Notes: generated by a model from the letters alone, not told the origin. A stretch of 20,131 nt of DNA from Paracoccaceae bacterium (GCA_003500165.1 DNSZ01000279.1:1-20131), one strand, 5' to 3'. Positions 1 through 7,924 are shown, counted from the stretch's first letter. Made by a program: numbers and translations.

Positions 1-476
1 ACGGGTTCGACCTGCCGGGCAAAGTTCGAGATCATCAGCACCGGCTTGCGCCAGCCCAGCGACCGGCAGCGGTCGCCGATCGGCGGGGCGTTCACGACGA
101 TCGCGTCGCTGCTGCGCATGTTGTCCAGATGGCGCGGGAAATCGCCCAGCCGGGTCAGCTTCACGGCGGCGGGATAATCGGGGACAAGGCGCGCGGCGCG
201 CGGTTGCCAGGCGACGATGGCATGGGGCTGCCAGGACCGGCACAGCCGGGCGACGCGACCGTTCAGCAGATAGCCGGTCACCGACAGATACCGATAGTTG
301 TTGCGGATCACCGGGCCCAGCGCGGCGATCTCGGCGTCCCAGCTGCGGCCCGGCCGGATGACGAAACGCTGCGTCACCCCACGCTCGGAAAAGGCGCGGG
401 CAAGGTTGACGAAAAACCGCTCGGCCCCGCCTTCCTTGCCGAAATGCATCTGCAGGACGCGCAGCGTTTCGCTCAC
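1..476 (-). CDS. GT4-like glycosyltransferase, N-terminal part (runs off the left edge)
   Basis: The reverse strand reads open from a GTG at 476 to the window edge, giving about 158 residues. The start reads MSETLRVLQMHFGKEGGAER, where the glycine-rich GGAER segment close to the N-terminus is typical of the donor-proximal Rossmann domain of GT-B glycosyltransferases (Glyco_transf_4). Further motifs are FVNLARAF, FVIRPGRSW and WQPRAARLV. The catalytic C-terminal domain (usual E-x7-E) lies outside the window. The GTG start overlaps the stop codon of the upstream family-25 glycosyltransferase (GTGA overlap), so the two are co-translated and probably build the same glycan, plausibly LPS core or a surface polysaccharide. 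The donor and acceptor sugars cannot be told. The start is well supported by the overlap; the family is read from the N-terminal half only. Confidence 0.75.
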   Translation of the reverse strand, partial: MSETLRVLQMHFGKEGGAERFFVNLARAFSERGVTQRFVIRPGRSWDAEIAALGPVIRNNYRYLSVTGYLLNGRVARLCRSWQPHAIVAWQPRAARLVPDYPAAVKLTRLGDFPRHLDNMRSSDAIVVNAPPIGDRCRSLGWRKPVLMISNFARQVEP

Positions 477-1234
477 AAACCGGTCCCCCTTGCCCGGTGC
501 CAGGCCAGCGCGACGCGATAGCGCAGCTGGCACAGCCAGCCATGCAGCGCCCGCCGCGGATCGCGGCGGCGCGCCCCGCGGGTCGCCTCGCGGCGGTGCT
601 GTCCCACCGTGCCCAGGGCCGCCCGTTGATCGCCCATCGCGATCGGTGCGGGCAGCGTCAGCGCCACCCGCAACCCGGTTTCCCAGAAGAATTTCTGGTC
701 CTCGTCCACCGGGCGGAAGAACGGGATCGCCCGGTCGGCAAGCCGGGCCGCGGCTGCCCGGGTCAGCCCATAGCCCAGCAGGGTCGTGGGCACCCGATAG
801 GGGATCACAAGCTCGGTGGCGCCGACCAGCGGTCTGCGCCGAACCGTGCGCGGTGTAGGGTCGAGGCTGAACAGCTTCACCATATCCCAATCGTCGCAAT
901 CGGCCGACAGGGCGGCCAGGATGGCGGCCAGATCGCCGGTGACCGCGACATCGTCCTCGAACACGAAACCGCCCGGCGCCCGACCGCCGGCGATCCGCCG
1001 CCAGGCCGCGATATGGCCCAGATAGCAGCCGATCTCCGCCGGCACCAGCGGGTGTCGCGCACGCCGCCGATTGGCGACTGCGTCATAGACCCGGGCGATG
1101 TCGGCCTCGGACAGGGCGCGGCCATCGACGCCGGCCACCCGTTCGAAACCGACGCCGGCGCCGTCCAGCGCCGCCGCAGCAGCCGCCAGGCGCCGCGTGT
1201 CGGCGGCAAGGTTAAGGACATAGGCCGGCCACAT
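473..1234 (-). CDS. Glycosyltransferase family 25 protein
   Basis: This 253-residue protein begins MWPAYVLNLAADTRRL, the usual GT25 opening in which a short strand (YVLNL) is followed by a charged D-x-R-R turn. Downstream are EIGCYLGHIAAWRRI (about residues 67-81), equivalent to the family's E-x-G-C-x-x-S/G-H segment, and the acidic FEDD motif (92-95), which serves the DxD-like metal/nucleotide-sugar role. A further conserved patch, PVDEDQKFFW, lies near 175-184. GT25 enzymes transfer sugars in LPS outer core or to glycoproteins; bacterial members mostly work on LPS. The C-terminal 45 residues are arginine-rich and low in motifs, as expected for membrane-associated LPS transferases. The reading frame continues upstream of this ATG only as GC-rich shadow sequence opposite dgcN, so the ATG at 1234 is preferred. 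It overlaps the next glycosyltransferase by 3-4 bases. Confidence 0.85.
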   Translation of the reverse strand: MWPAYVLNLAADTRRLAAAAAALDGAGVGFERVAGVDGRALSEADIARVYDAVANRRRARHPLVPAEIGCYLGHIAAWRRIAGGRAPGGFVFEDDVAVTGDLAAILAALSADCDDWDMVKLFSLDPTPRTVRRRPLVGATELVIPYRVPTTLLGYGLTRAAAARLADRAIPFFRPVDEDQKFFWETGLRVALTLPAPIAMGDQRAALGTVGQHRREATRGARRRDPRRALHGWLCQLRYRVALAWHRARGTGL

Positions 1235-1280
1235 CGCTTTGCCTGCCGCTCGGGAGCAGCTTCGACCATCTCCGAAACCG

Positions 1281-1303
1281 GGCCGGCCCGCAACCGGGCG
1301 GCC
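1281..1303 (-). terminator. GC-rich hairpin downstream of the catabolic operon (possible terminator)
   Basis: On the minus strand a 9-bp stem (GGCCGCCCG pairing with CGGGC-GGCC around one bulged C, loop GTTG) lies about 42 bases after the TAA stop of dgcN and about 47 bases before the GT25 start. It sits where the eleven-gene transcript should end. There is no proper U-tract after it, so it may be a Rho-assisted end or an mRNA-stabilising structure rather than a classical intrinsic terminator. GC-rich genomes produce such hairpins by chance, so confidence is modest. Confidence 0.3.
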
Positions 1304-1344
1304 TGCGCCATCAGCCTTGTGCCACCGGCCATGCAAGGTGACCG

Positions 1345-2397
1345 TTATCCGCTGGCCGGCGCCGCCGCCAGCACGGCATCGGCCAGAAGGCCGGCGCCGT
1401 GGCGCACCGGATCGGTGACCGGCAGCCCGGTCGCCGCGGCGGCCTCGGCGATCGCCCGATCCGCCGCATCGGCGTCGAGCGCGCGGGTGTTGAGCGCAAT
1501 CCCGGTCACGCGGGCCGCTGGCAGCGCGCCTGCGGCACCCGCCAGCGCCTCGTAAAGCGCGATCACATCGGCCAGCGGCGGCACCCTGATATGCTCCATC
1601 GTGTCGAGATGGACCATGCCCGCGCGGTGACACAGGATCATCTGGTTCGCGCAACTGCCGCGCAGCAGCGGCAGGGTCGCGGTGCTGCCCGGATGCAGGA
1701 GCGAGCCCTGCCCCTCGACGATCTGGATCGCATGCTGGCCGGTTGCCATCACCATCCGCTCCACCGCGCCGCTTGCGTGGTCGACGCGAAAGGCATCGAG
1801 CGGTATGCCATCCCCGGTGATCGTCACGCCGATCTGCCCGGTCGCCAGGAACACCGCATCCGCGCCGCAATCGCGCAGACTGCGCCACAGTTCGAGCCCC
1901 GCGGTCATCTTGCCGATCGCCATGTCGGTGCCGACCATCAGCACCCGCGCATTGCCCAAATCGGCGGCCCGCGCCGTTGCGATGGCCGGCAGGTCGCCCT
2001 GCGGCGTGCGGATGTCCCAGACCCATTGCCCCGGCGCCAGCCGGCCCGCGAACACCGGCGCCAGCGCGTCGTGCAGCCCGTTGACGATGGATAGGCCGCC
2101 TGTCACCGCGCGGTCGAGCATCGCATGCCAGTCGGGCGGCAGCCGCCCGCCCGACGGCGCGGTGCCCAGCACCAGCACCTGGGCGCCCCGCGCGATCGCG
2201 TCGTCGAGCGTGGCCACCACCGGGATGTCATGCCCGACGCCAAAGAATTCGCCCGCGCTGCGGCCCGCCGCCCGGCTGTCGATCACCGCCACCACGGGGT
2301 TGGCGCCATAGCGGATCACGCCTTCGGTCATCTTGGCGTTGAGAAGGCCCAGCGTCGCCTCGGCGAACAGCGCGATCTTCAGATCGGGGTCAAGCAT
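1345..2397 (-). CDS. dgcN: DUF1611 family protein, D-glutamate N-acetyltransferase DgcN-like
   Basis: A 350-residue DUF1611 protein. It has an N-terminal Rossmann-like half (for example VVAVIDSR at 36-42, LVLGTAPSGG at 76-84) and a C-terminal half with a P-loop-like GTDMAIGKMT (156-165) and the conserved EGQGSLLHPG (228-237). The family was first noted as a neighbour of dipeptide epimerases; a member, DgcN, is reported to acetylate D-glutamate using acetyl-CoA as the first step of a D-glutamate catabolic route, feeding the racemase DgcA. The gene starts at ATG 2397, overlapping the stop of the racemase gene by 8 bases, which supports translational coupling and the DgcN-DgcA partnership. An in-frame ATG at 2412 would add five residues and is less likely. 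This is the last gene of the operon. The D-glutamate substrate is inferred from family and partner; other acidic D-amino acids are possible. Confidence 0.85.
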   Translation of the reverse strand: MLDPDLKIALFAEATLGLLNAKMTEGVIRYGANPVVAVIDSRAAGRSAGEFFGVGHDIPVVATLDDAIARGAQVLVLGTAPSGGRLPPDWHAMLDRAVTGGLSIVNGLHDALAPVFAGRLAPGQWVWDIRTPQGDLPAIATARAADLGNARVLMVGTDMAIGKMTAGLELWRSLRDCGADAVFLATGQIGVTITGDGIPLDAFRVDHASGAVERMVMATGQHAIQIVEGQGSLLHPGSTATLPLLRGSCANQMILCHRAGMVHLDTMEHIRVPPLADVIALYEALAGAAGALPAARVTGIALNTRALDADAADRAIAEAAAATGLPVTDPVRHGAGLLADAVLAAAPASG

Positions 2398-3427
2398 GCG
2401 GGGCGCCCCCATGGCCCGGCACCTCGCGGGGCAGCACGCGGCCGTCTTGGAACGGCGCCCCCTTGGCGGGGTCCGGATCGAGATTGAGATGCGAATCGAG
2501 ATCGATATGGTCGAACAGCTCCGACAGCGCCGCACCCGCCGCGATGGCCACCGAAGACTCGCCCATGCAGCCGATCATCGTCTTCAGCCCATGCGCGCGG
2601 GCGGTGGCGACGATGCGCAGCGCCTCGGTGATGCCGCCGCATTTCATCAGCTTCAGGTTCACCCCGTCGACGCAATCGGCAAAGCCCGGGATGTCGCCCG
2701 ACACCCGACAGCTTTCATCGACATAGATCGGCAGCCGCCGGTTGCGGTAAAGCTCGGGCAACTGATCCTCCGCGCCCCGCACCAGCGGTTGTTCGACATA
2801 TTCGGCGCCGCGCGCGGCCAGCCAGCCCATCATGTGGCTTGCATCGGCCAGCGACCAGCCGCCATTGGCATCGACCCGCAGGGCGACATCGGCCCCGGCC
2901 ACGGCCTCGGTCACCGCGGCGAACATCGCCTTGTCCGCCTCGATCCCCGCGGGCGCGCCCAGCTTGATCTTCAGCGCCCGCGCGCCGCGGTCGAGCAACA
3001 GCGGCACCCGCTCGCGCACCACGTCGGGCGGGTTGATCCCGATGGTCAGCGAGGTTGGCACCGCGCGGCGGCCGAACCCCAGCAGCCGATAGAGCGGCAG
3101 CCCAGCCTGTTTCGCGCGCAGATCCCACAGCGCCATGTCGAGGGCGGCCAGCGCGCAGGGCGCGACCCCGGCGGCATCGGCCTCCGCCCAGATGCGGTGG
3201 ATCGAGGGCTCGGCCAGCCCGTCGCCCGCGAAGTCGCGCAGCATGGTTTCGCCCGCCGCGGGGCTGTCCGCCCCCTCGATGGGGCCTGGCGCCATCTCGC
3301 CCCAGCCGGTATGGGTGCCATCGCTGGCGCTGACGAACAGATTGTCCGAGCCGGTGATCTCCCCGCGGCTGATCCGCAGCGGAAAGCGCTTCTTCAGATG
3401 GAGCGTGCGAAAGCCCAGTTCGATCAT
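2390..3427 (-). CDS. dgcA: Enolase-superfamily racemase/epimerase, N-acetyl-D-glutamate racemase DgcA-like
   Basis: This 345-residue protein is a mandelate-racemase/muconate-lactonizing subgroup member with the dipeptide-epimerase motif set: acid-base lysines in KIK (153-155), metal ligands in RVDANGGW (D186), VEQP (E212) and DES (D237), and the second catalytic lysine in NLKLMKCGG (257-265). GCMGESSVAIAA (287-297) contributes to the substrate pocket. Members racemise or epimerise the alpha carbon of N-acylated or dipeptidyl amino acids with Mg2+. Adjacency to the DUF1611 gene points to the DgcA type, which converts N-acetyl-D-glutamate to N-acetyl-L-glutamate, rather than to an L-Ala-D/L-Glu muropeptide epimerase. 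The start codon overlaps the deacetylase stop (ATGA). Without a structure the specificity stays open: a muropeptide or other dipeptide substrate is the main alternative. Confidence 0.87.
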   Translation of the reverse strand: MIELGFRTLHLKKRFPLRISRGEITGSDNLFVSASDGTHTGWGEMAPGPIEGADSPAAGETMLRDFAGDGLAEPSIHRIWAEADAAGVAPCALAALDMALWDLRAKQAGLPLYRLLGFGRRAVPTSLTIGINPPDVVRERVPLLLDRGARALKIKLGAPAGIEADKAMFAAVTEAVAGADVALRVDANGGWSLADASHMMGWLAARGAEYVEQPLVRGAEDQLPELYRNRRLPIYVDESCRVSGDIPGFADCVDGVNLKLMKCGGITEALRIVATARAHGLKTMIGCMGESSVAIAAGAALSELFDHIDLDSHLNLDPDPAKGAPFQDGRVLPREVPGHGGAPHA

Positions 3428-4455
3428 GGCGCCATCCGCTGTTGCACGCCGGTCAGAAGCGCGCTCAGCGCCGGTCCCAAAGCGTCCGAGATGTAGCCGC
3501 CTTCCTGCACCAGAACAAGCGGCCGGCCGGCGGCGGCGATCGCCGCGCCGATCCGGGCAAAGCCCGGCGTGGTCAGGCCGAGCCCCCGGAACGGGTCGTC
3601 GACATGCGCGTCAAGCCCCGTGGCAACGACGACGACATCGGCGGCAAAGGCATCGATCCGGCGCAGACCGGCGGCAAGCGTGTCAAGATAGGGGTCGTCG
3701 CCGGTGCCGCGCGGCAGCGGCAGGTTCAGGTTCGCGCCCTGCCCCGCGCCCTGCCCGCGCTCCTGCGCATGGCCCCAGAAGAAGGGATAGAACCGTGCCG
3801 GATCGGCATGGATCGACACCGTCAGAACGTCGCCGCGGGCATAGAACATGCCCTGGGTGCCGTTGCCGTGATGCACGTCGATATCGAGGATCGCGGGCCG
3901 CAGCCCGGCCTGCCGCAGCCGTTCGGCGGCAATGCCTGCATTGTTGAGGAAACAGAACCCGCCGGCGAGATCGGCAAAGGCATGGTGGCCCGGCGGGCGG
4001 CACAGCGCATAGGCCGCGCGCGCCCCGCCCGCCACCGCATCGGCCGCGGCGATGGCCGATTGCGCCGACCAATAGGCCGCGTCCCAGGTCCCCGCCCCGA
4101 TCGGACAGGCGGTGTCGGCCTGGTGCCAGCCGGCCTGGCCGGTGGCCGAGGCCGGGTAACCATCGGCGCGGCTTGCCGGGTGGATGTTGGGGATGACCTC
4201 GGGGCCCGCCCCCTCGATCCGCGACCAGCGGGCATGGATGCGCCGCAGGAAGTCGATATATTCGGCCGTGTGCAGCGCCGCGATCGGGCCAAGGCCCGCA
4301 TCGGGCGGGGTGGCGAAGCGGGCGCCGGCCGCCCTGGCCGCCGCCAGCAGGATGTCGATGCGCCCCGGCACTTCGGGGTTGGGCAGCACCGCGCCATTGG
4401 CCATGAAATGGCGCGGATCGTGGCCGCGCTGCCGGTCGTCTAGGAACGCCTTCAT
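3424..4455 (-). CDS. Histone-deacetylase-fold zinc amidohydrolase, acetylpolyamine amidohydrolase-like
   Basis: A 343-residue enzyme of the arginase/deacetylase fold, close in length to acetylpolyamine amidohydrolases (about 341). All catalytic elements are visible: tandem histidines in RPPGHHAF (H157, H158), zinc ligands in DIDVHHGNGTQ (D193, H195) and GLDAH (D282), and the transition-state tyrosine in EGGY (Y321). It should hydrolyse an N-acetyl amide bond in the cytoplasm; no signal peptide is seen. Known members deacetylate acetylputrescine, acetylspermidine and related amines. The gene is sandwiched by ATGA overlaps between a GNAT acetyltransferase and the DgcA-like racemase, so a small acetylated amino acid or diamine is a likelier substrate than a protein. 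It may remove the acetyl group added by DgcN or by the GNAT. That role is inference; the fold and active site are secure. Confidence 0.88.
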   Translation of the reverse strand: MKAFLDDRQRGHDPRHFMANGAVLPNPEVPGRIDILLAAARAAGARFATPPDAGLGPIAALHTAEYIDFLRRIHARWSRIEGAGPEVIPNIHPASRADGYPASATGQAGWHQADTACPIGAGTWDAAYWSAQSAIAAADAVAGGARAAYALCRPPGHHAFADLAGGFCFLNNAGIAAERLRQAGLRPAILDIDVHHGNGTQGMFYARGDVLTVSIHADPARFYPFFWGHAQERGQGAGQGANLNLPLPRGTGDDPYLDTLAAGLRRIDAFAADVVVVATGLDAHVDDPFRGLGLTTPGFARIGAAIAAAGRPLVLVQEGGYISDALGPALSALLTGVQQRMAP

Positions 4456-4934
4456 GCTGTCTCGAAGAGGTCGGTGAATACGGGAGGGTCGAGGACCAGC
4501 ATCGTCTCTCCGCCGGCCGGCCGGAATCCCAGCCGGTCGTAAAAGGCCCGGCCGCCGGTGTTGTCGTCATGGACGTCAAGCCGCAGATAGCCCGCGTGCC
4601 ACCGCCGCGCGCCTTCGCCGGCGCAGGCAACGAGCAGGCGGCGGCCAAGCCCGGTGCCGCGCGCCGCCGGCGCGACCCACAGATCGTTGACAAAGACGCC
4701 CGCGCAGCCCCGGAAGCTGGAGAAGACGGGCGACAGGATGGCCGCGCCCGCCACGGCGCCGTTCTCGCGCGCGATCACGCCGCATCCGGCCGCCGAAGGG
4801 CCGGTGCAGGCCGCCGTCAGCGCCGCGACCGTGGTGCCGCACGTCCCGCCAAGCTCCCCGGCCAGATGCGCCAGCGCCGCGTGCAGATCGGCCATGTCCC
4901 CCGGCCCCGCCACCCCGATCGCCACACCGCCCAT
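4452..4934 (-). CDS. GNAT family N-acetyltransferase
   Basis: A 160-residue single-domain GNAT. Motif A is visible as VNDLWVAP followed by RGTGLGRRLL (about residues 82-101), the pyrophosphate-binding R/Q-x-x-G-x-G/A loop for acetyl-CoA. Motif B follows as NTGGRAFYDRLGF (125-137), where the tyrosine is the usual general acid. The start ATG overlaps the last base of the BKACE stop (TGATG) and the stop overlaps the next start (ATGA), placing it firmly inside the operon. GNATs of this size acetylate small amines, amino acids or antibiotics; the acceptor is not predictable here. A role opposite to the deacetylase encoded next door, for example temporary protection of an amine during catabolism, is an inference from context. 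A resistance or self-protection role is the alternative. Confidence 0.85.
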   Translation of the reverse strand: MGGVAIGVAGPGDMADLHAALAHLAGELGGTCGTTVAALTAACTGPSAAGCGVIARENGAVAGAAILSPVFSSFRGCAGVFVNDLWVAPAARGTGLGRRLLVACAGEGARRWHAGYLRLDVHDDNTGGRAFYDRLGFRPAGGETMLVLDPPVFTDLFETA

Positions 4935-5860
4935 CAGAACGCCACCTGGTCGGCGCCCTTCAGCCCCAGCATCGCGCGCGCCTCGGCCGGGCTGGCGACG
5001 CGGCGCCCCAGCGCCTCGACGATCTCGCGAATGCGCGCCACCTGCTCGGCGTTCGACCGGGCGAGGACGCCCTTGTCGATATAGAGGTTGTCCTCCAGCC
5101 CGACGCGCACATGGCCCCCCATCGCGGCGGCCATGCTTGCCATCGGCAGTTGCGCCCGCCCCGCGGCCAGCACCGAGAACATGTAGTCCTCGCCGAAATA
5201 CCGATCCGCCAGCCGCTTCATATGGGTCAGGTTCTCAGGCTCGGCGGCCATGCCGCCCAACACGCCGAAGACGAATTGCAGGAACAAGGGCGGGGCGACC
5301 AGCCCGCGATCGAGAAAATGCCGCAGCATGGTCAGATGCCCGCTGTCGTAGCATTCGAACTCGAAGCGGGCGCCGCGTTTTTCGCCCATTTCCGCGAGCA
5401 CATGGGCGATGTCGCGCGGCGTGTTCTTGAACACCAGATCGTCCGAGCCGCGCAGAAACGGCTCTTCCCAGTCGAATTGCCAATCGGTCCAGCGATCGGC
5501 CATCGGATAGAGCGCGAAGTTCATCGTTCCCATGTTGAGCGAGCACATCTCGGGCGCGGCCCGCATCGGCCCGGCGAGACGGGTTTCGAGCGCCATCACC
5601 GCGCTGCCGCCGGTGGACAGGTTCAGAACGGCGTCGCAGCGCCGCGCGATATCGGGCAGGATCGCCATGAAATGATCGGGCTCGGCCGACGGGCGGCCAT
5701 CGACCGGATCGCGCGGATGCAGATGCAGGATCGCCGCGCCCGCCCGCGCAGCATCCACCGCCTGATCGGCGATATCCTGCGGCCGCCAGGGCAGATAGGG
5801 CGACATGCTGGGCGTGTGGATCGAGCCGGTGACCGCGCAGGTGATCAGGATCGGCGCCAT
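4934..5860 (-). CDS. Beta-keto acid cleavage enzyme (BKACE / 3-keto-5-aminohexanoate cleavage family)
   Basis: A 308-residue TIM-barrel enzyme of the BKACE family (DUF849). It shows the zinc-binding ILHLHPRDP (H46 and H48, the same positions as in characterised Kce), NLSTGGS (80-86), FECYDSGHL (168-176), FVFGVLGG (196-203) and HVRVGLEDN (250-258), whose glutamate E256 is the probable third zinc ligand. BKACEs condense a beta-keto acid with acetyl-CoA and cleave it to acetoacetate and a new acyl-CoA; substrates across the family include 3-keto-5-aminohexanoate, beta-ketoadipate, beta-ketoglutarate and dehydrocarnitine. Its start lies 3 bases after the aminotransferase stop. A class III aminotransferase directly upstream suggests that the beta-keto acid is formed by transamination of a beta-amino acid. 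The side chain is unknown, so no specific gene symbol is given. Confidence 0.9.
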   Translation of the reverse strand: MAPILITCAVTGSIHTPSMSPYLPWRPQDIADQAVDAARAGAAILHLHPRDPVDGRPSAEPDHFMAILPDIARRCDAVLNLSTGGSAVMALETRLAGPMRAAPEMCSLNMGTMNFALYPMADRWTDWQFDWEEPFLRGSDDLVFKNTPRDIAHVLAEMGEKRGARFEFECYDSGHLTMLRHFLDRGLVAPPLFLQFVFGVLGGMAAEPENLTHMKRLADRYFGEDYMFSVLAAGRAQLPMASMAAAMGGHVRVGLEDNLYIDKGVLARSNAEQVARIREIVEALGRRVASPAEARAMLGLKGADQVAF

Positions 5861-5863
5861 CGC

Positions 5864-7207
5864 CTAGCCCAGCCCGTGCCGGGCGGCGAACCGGTCGAGC
5901 GTCTCGGTGAGCTTGTCGATGATCTCGCCTGCCTGCGCCTCGGTCGTGATCAGGGGCGGCGCGACCAGGAAATGATCGCCATTATGCCCGCCCCGCGTGC
6001 GGCGGGCATAGACGATCAGCCCGTTCTGATAGGCGGTCTCGGTCAGCCCGTCATAGGCGCCGATCTCCGCCGGCAAGGGCGCCATCGTCTGCCGGTCCGC
6101 GACCAGTTCGAAGGCCAGCAACAGCCCGGTGCCGCGCACATCCCCGATGAACGGATAGCGCTGCATCAGCGCCTGCATCCGGGTTTTCAGATAAAAGCCC
6201 ACTTCGCGCGCGTTGGCGATCAGGCCCTCGGCCTCGATCTCTTCGATCACCGCGATCCCCGCGGCACAGGCCAGCGGGTTGCCGGCATAGGTGAACCCAT
6301 GCGGAAAGCCGCCCGCCGCCATCACCGCGTCCACCATATCCGTGCGCGCGATCACCGCGCCCAAGGGCACATAGCCGCCGCCAAACCCCTTCGACAGAAC
6401 GATCAGATCGGGGCTGACCCCCCACAGATCGCCGGCCAGAAACGCCCCGCAGCGCCCGCCGCCCGAGATCACCTCGTCATGGATCAGCAGAATGCCATGC
6501 CGGTCGCAGATCGCGCGCACCGCCGCCATATAGCCCGCAGGCGGCACCAGCGCCCCGGTCGAGGCGCCGCCCACGGGTTCGATCAGAAAGGCCAGCACCG
6601 TCTCGGGGCCTTCGGCGAATATGCTCTCTTCCAGCATCCGGGCATAGTGCTGCCCGGTGGCCGGGTCGCCCGCATCGAGCCCGTCGAGATAGGCGCGCGG
6701 TGCCGCCACCTTGGGCATTTCCACCATCATCGGCGCCCAGGGCGCGGTCATCGGCGCATAGCCGGTGACCGCGAGCGCCCCCAGCGTGCAGCCGTGATAG
6801 GCGGGAAAGCGCGAGATCACCTTCCAGCGCTGCGCCTGGCCCGACGCCAGCGCATGGCTGCGGGCGAATTTGAGCGCCGTTTCGACCGCCTCGGACCCGC
6901 CCGAGGTAAAGAACACCCGGTCAAGCCCCGGCGGCGTGCGCGCGGCCGTCATCTCGGCCAGCCGCTCGGCCGGTTCGGTCTCGAAATGCAGCCGCATGCC
7001 ATAGGTCGCCTGGTCCATCTGCCGACGCATGGCGTCGAGCACGCGCGGGTTGGAATGGCCGATATTGCACACCATCGCGCCCGACGACCCGTCGATATAG
7101 CGCTTGCCGGCACGGTCCCAGATATGGATGCCCATCGCCCGGGCCATCACCGGGCGGCGCCGCGGCGACTGATAGAACTGGTGGCTGTGGGCTGGCGCGC
7201 TTACCAC
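5864..7207 (-). CDS. Class III pyridoxal-phosphate aminotransferase
   Basis: A 447-residue fold-type I class III transaminase. It has the phosphate-binding TSGGSEAVE (101-109), the ring-stacking PAYHG (135-139), the aspartate that pairs with the pyridine nitrogen in HDEVISGGGR (D244), and the Schiff-base lysine in LSKGFGGGYVPLG (K273). Class III enzymes act on omega- or beta-amino groups (beta-alanine, GABA, ornithine, diaminobutyrate, amines) or on glutamate-1-semialdehyde. The start is GTG at 7207, directly abutting the livF TGA with no spacer, so translation is coupled to the transporter genes. The BKACE gene follows 3 bases after its stop. Together these suggest transamination of an imported beta- or omega-amino acid to a keto acid for BKACE. 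The exact donor and acceptor are not predictable from motifs. Confidence 0.9.
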   Translation of the reverse strand: MVSAPAHSHQFYQSPRRRPVMARAMGIHIWDRAGKRYIDGSSGAMVCNIGHSNPRVLDAMRRQMDQATYGMRLHFETEPAERLAEMTAARTPPGLDRVFFTSGGSEAVETALKFARSHALASGQAQRWKVISRFPAYHGCTLGALAVTGYAPMTAPWAPMMVEMPKVAAPRAYLDGLDAGDPATGQHYARMLEESIFAEGPETVLAFLIEPVGGASTGALVPPAGYMAAVRAICDRHGILLIHDEVISGGGRCGAFLAGDLWGVSPDLIVLSKGFGGGYVPLGAVIARTDMVDAVMAAGGFPHGFTYAGNPLACAAGIAVIEEIEAEGLIANAREVGFYLKTRMQALMQRYPFIGDVRGTGLLLAFELVADRQTMAPLPAEIGAYDGLTETAYQNGLIVYARRTRGGHNGDHFLVAPPLITTEAQAGEIIDKLTETLDRFAARHGLG

Positions 7208-7924
7208 TCAGGCCACCCAGAACGCCTTTTCCAGGTCGTCGAATTCGGCGGCCGGGCCTTCGTATTTGTTGCGGCCCAGTTCCAGCACATAGACATAGTC
7301 GGCGATCCCCAGCGCATGGCGGATTTCCTGATCGACCAGCAGGATGGTCAGCCCGTCGCGCACCGCAAGGTCTTTCAGCATCACATAGACCTCTTCGGCG
7401 AGCATCTTCGACAGCCCTGCCGTGGGTTCGTCGACCAGCAGCATTTTCGGCTCGGCCATCAGGGTGCGGCCGATCTCGACCATGCGTTGCTGGCCGCCCG
7501 AGAGTTCTCCGGTGATCTGGCGGCGCTTGTCGCGCAGCACCGGGAAGCGTTCGTAATTCGCGGCGATCTTGTCGCGCACCTGGCGGCGATCGCGGCGGAA
7601 GGTCCAGCCGCCCAGTTGCAGGTTCTCCTCCACCGTCATGTCCTTGAACACGCCCGGCTGCTGCGGGATATAGGCGAGCCCGTGGCGGATTTTCCGGTGC
7701 GGCGGGATCGCGGTGATGCTGTGCCCGTCAAGCAGGATGTCGCCCTTGTTGGGTTTGAGGAACCCGAACGCGGCCTTCAGCGCGGTCGACTTGCCGACCC
7801 CATTGGCGCCCAGAATCGCGGTGATCTGGCCCTCGCGCGCGGTGATGTGCAGATCGGACAGGATGTTGAGGTCGCGATAATAGCCGACCGACAGATCCTT
7901 CATCTCCAGCACCGGGCGGGTCAT
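7208..7924 (-). CDS. livF: LIV-type amino-acid ABC transporter ATPase, LivF-like
   Basis: A 238-residue ABC ATPase. Walker A is GANGVGKST (39-47), the Q-loop lies at IPQQPGVF (86-93), the signature LSGGQQR is at 141-147 and Walker B MLLVDEP at 161-167. The tail after the signature (LLVDQEIRHAL) matches the LivF pattern, which has a glutamine-rich region instead of the usual switch histidine. It should pair with LivG on the cytoplasmic face of the LivHM permease. Its ATG at 7924 overlaps the livG stop by 4 bases and its TGA directly abuts the GTG of the aminotransferase gene. The symbol is used at family level; the substrate of this system is not shown to be leucine. Confidence 0.93.
   Translation of the reverse strand: MTRPVLEMKDLSVGYYRDLNILSDLHITAREGQITAILGANGVGKSTALKAAFGFLKPNKGDILLDGHSITAIPPHRKIRHGLAYIPQQPGVFKDMTVEENLQLGGWTFRRDRRQVRDKIAANYERFPVLRDKRRQITGELSGGQQRMVEIGRTLMAEPKMLLVDEPTAGLSKMLAEEVYVMLKDLAVRDGLTILLVDQEIRHALGIADYVYVLELGRNKYEGPAAEFDDLEKAFWVA

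Noticed and set aside
1235..2026. Upstream extension of the GT25 reading frame
   Set aside because: The extra about 260 codons lie over dgcN in another frame and are arginine/glycine-rich; the GT25 family start is at 1234.
2463..2535. Apparent SISIRISISIR repeat and short GATCGAGAT-like repeats
   Set aside because: It is an alternate-frame reading of the HIDLDSHLNLDPD segment near the end of dgcA, upstream of the true dgcN start.
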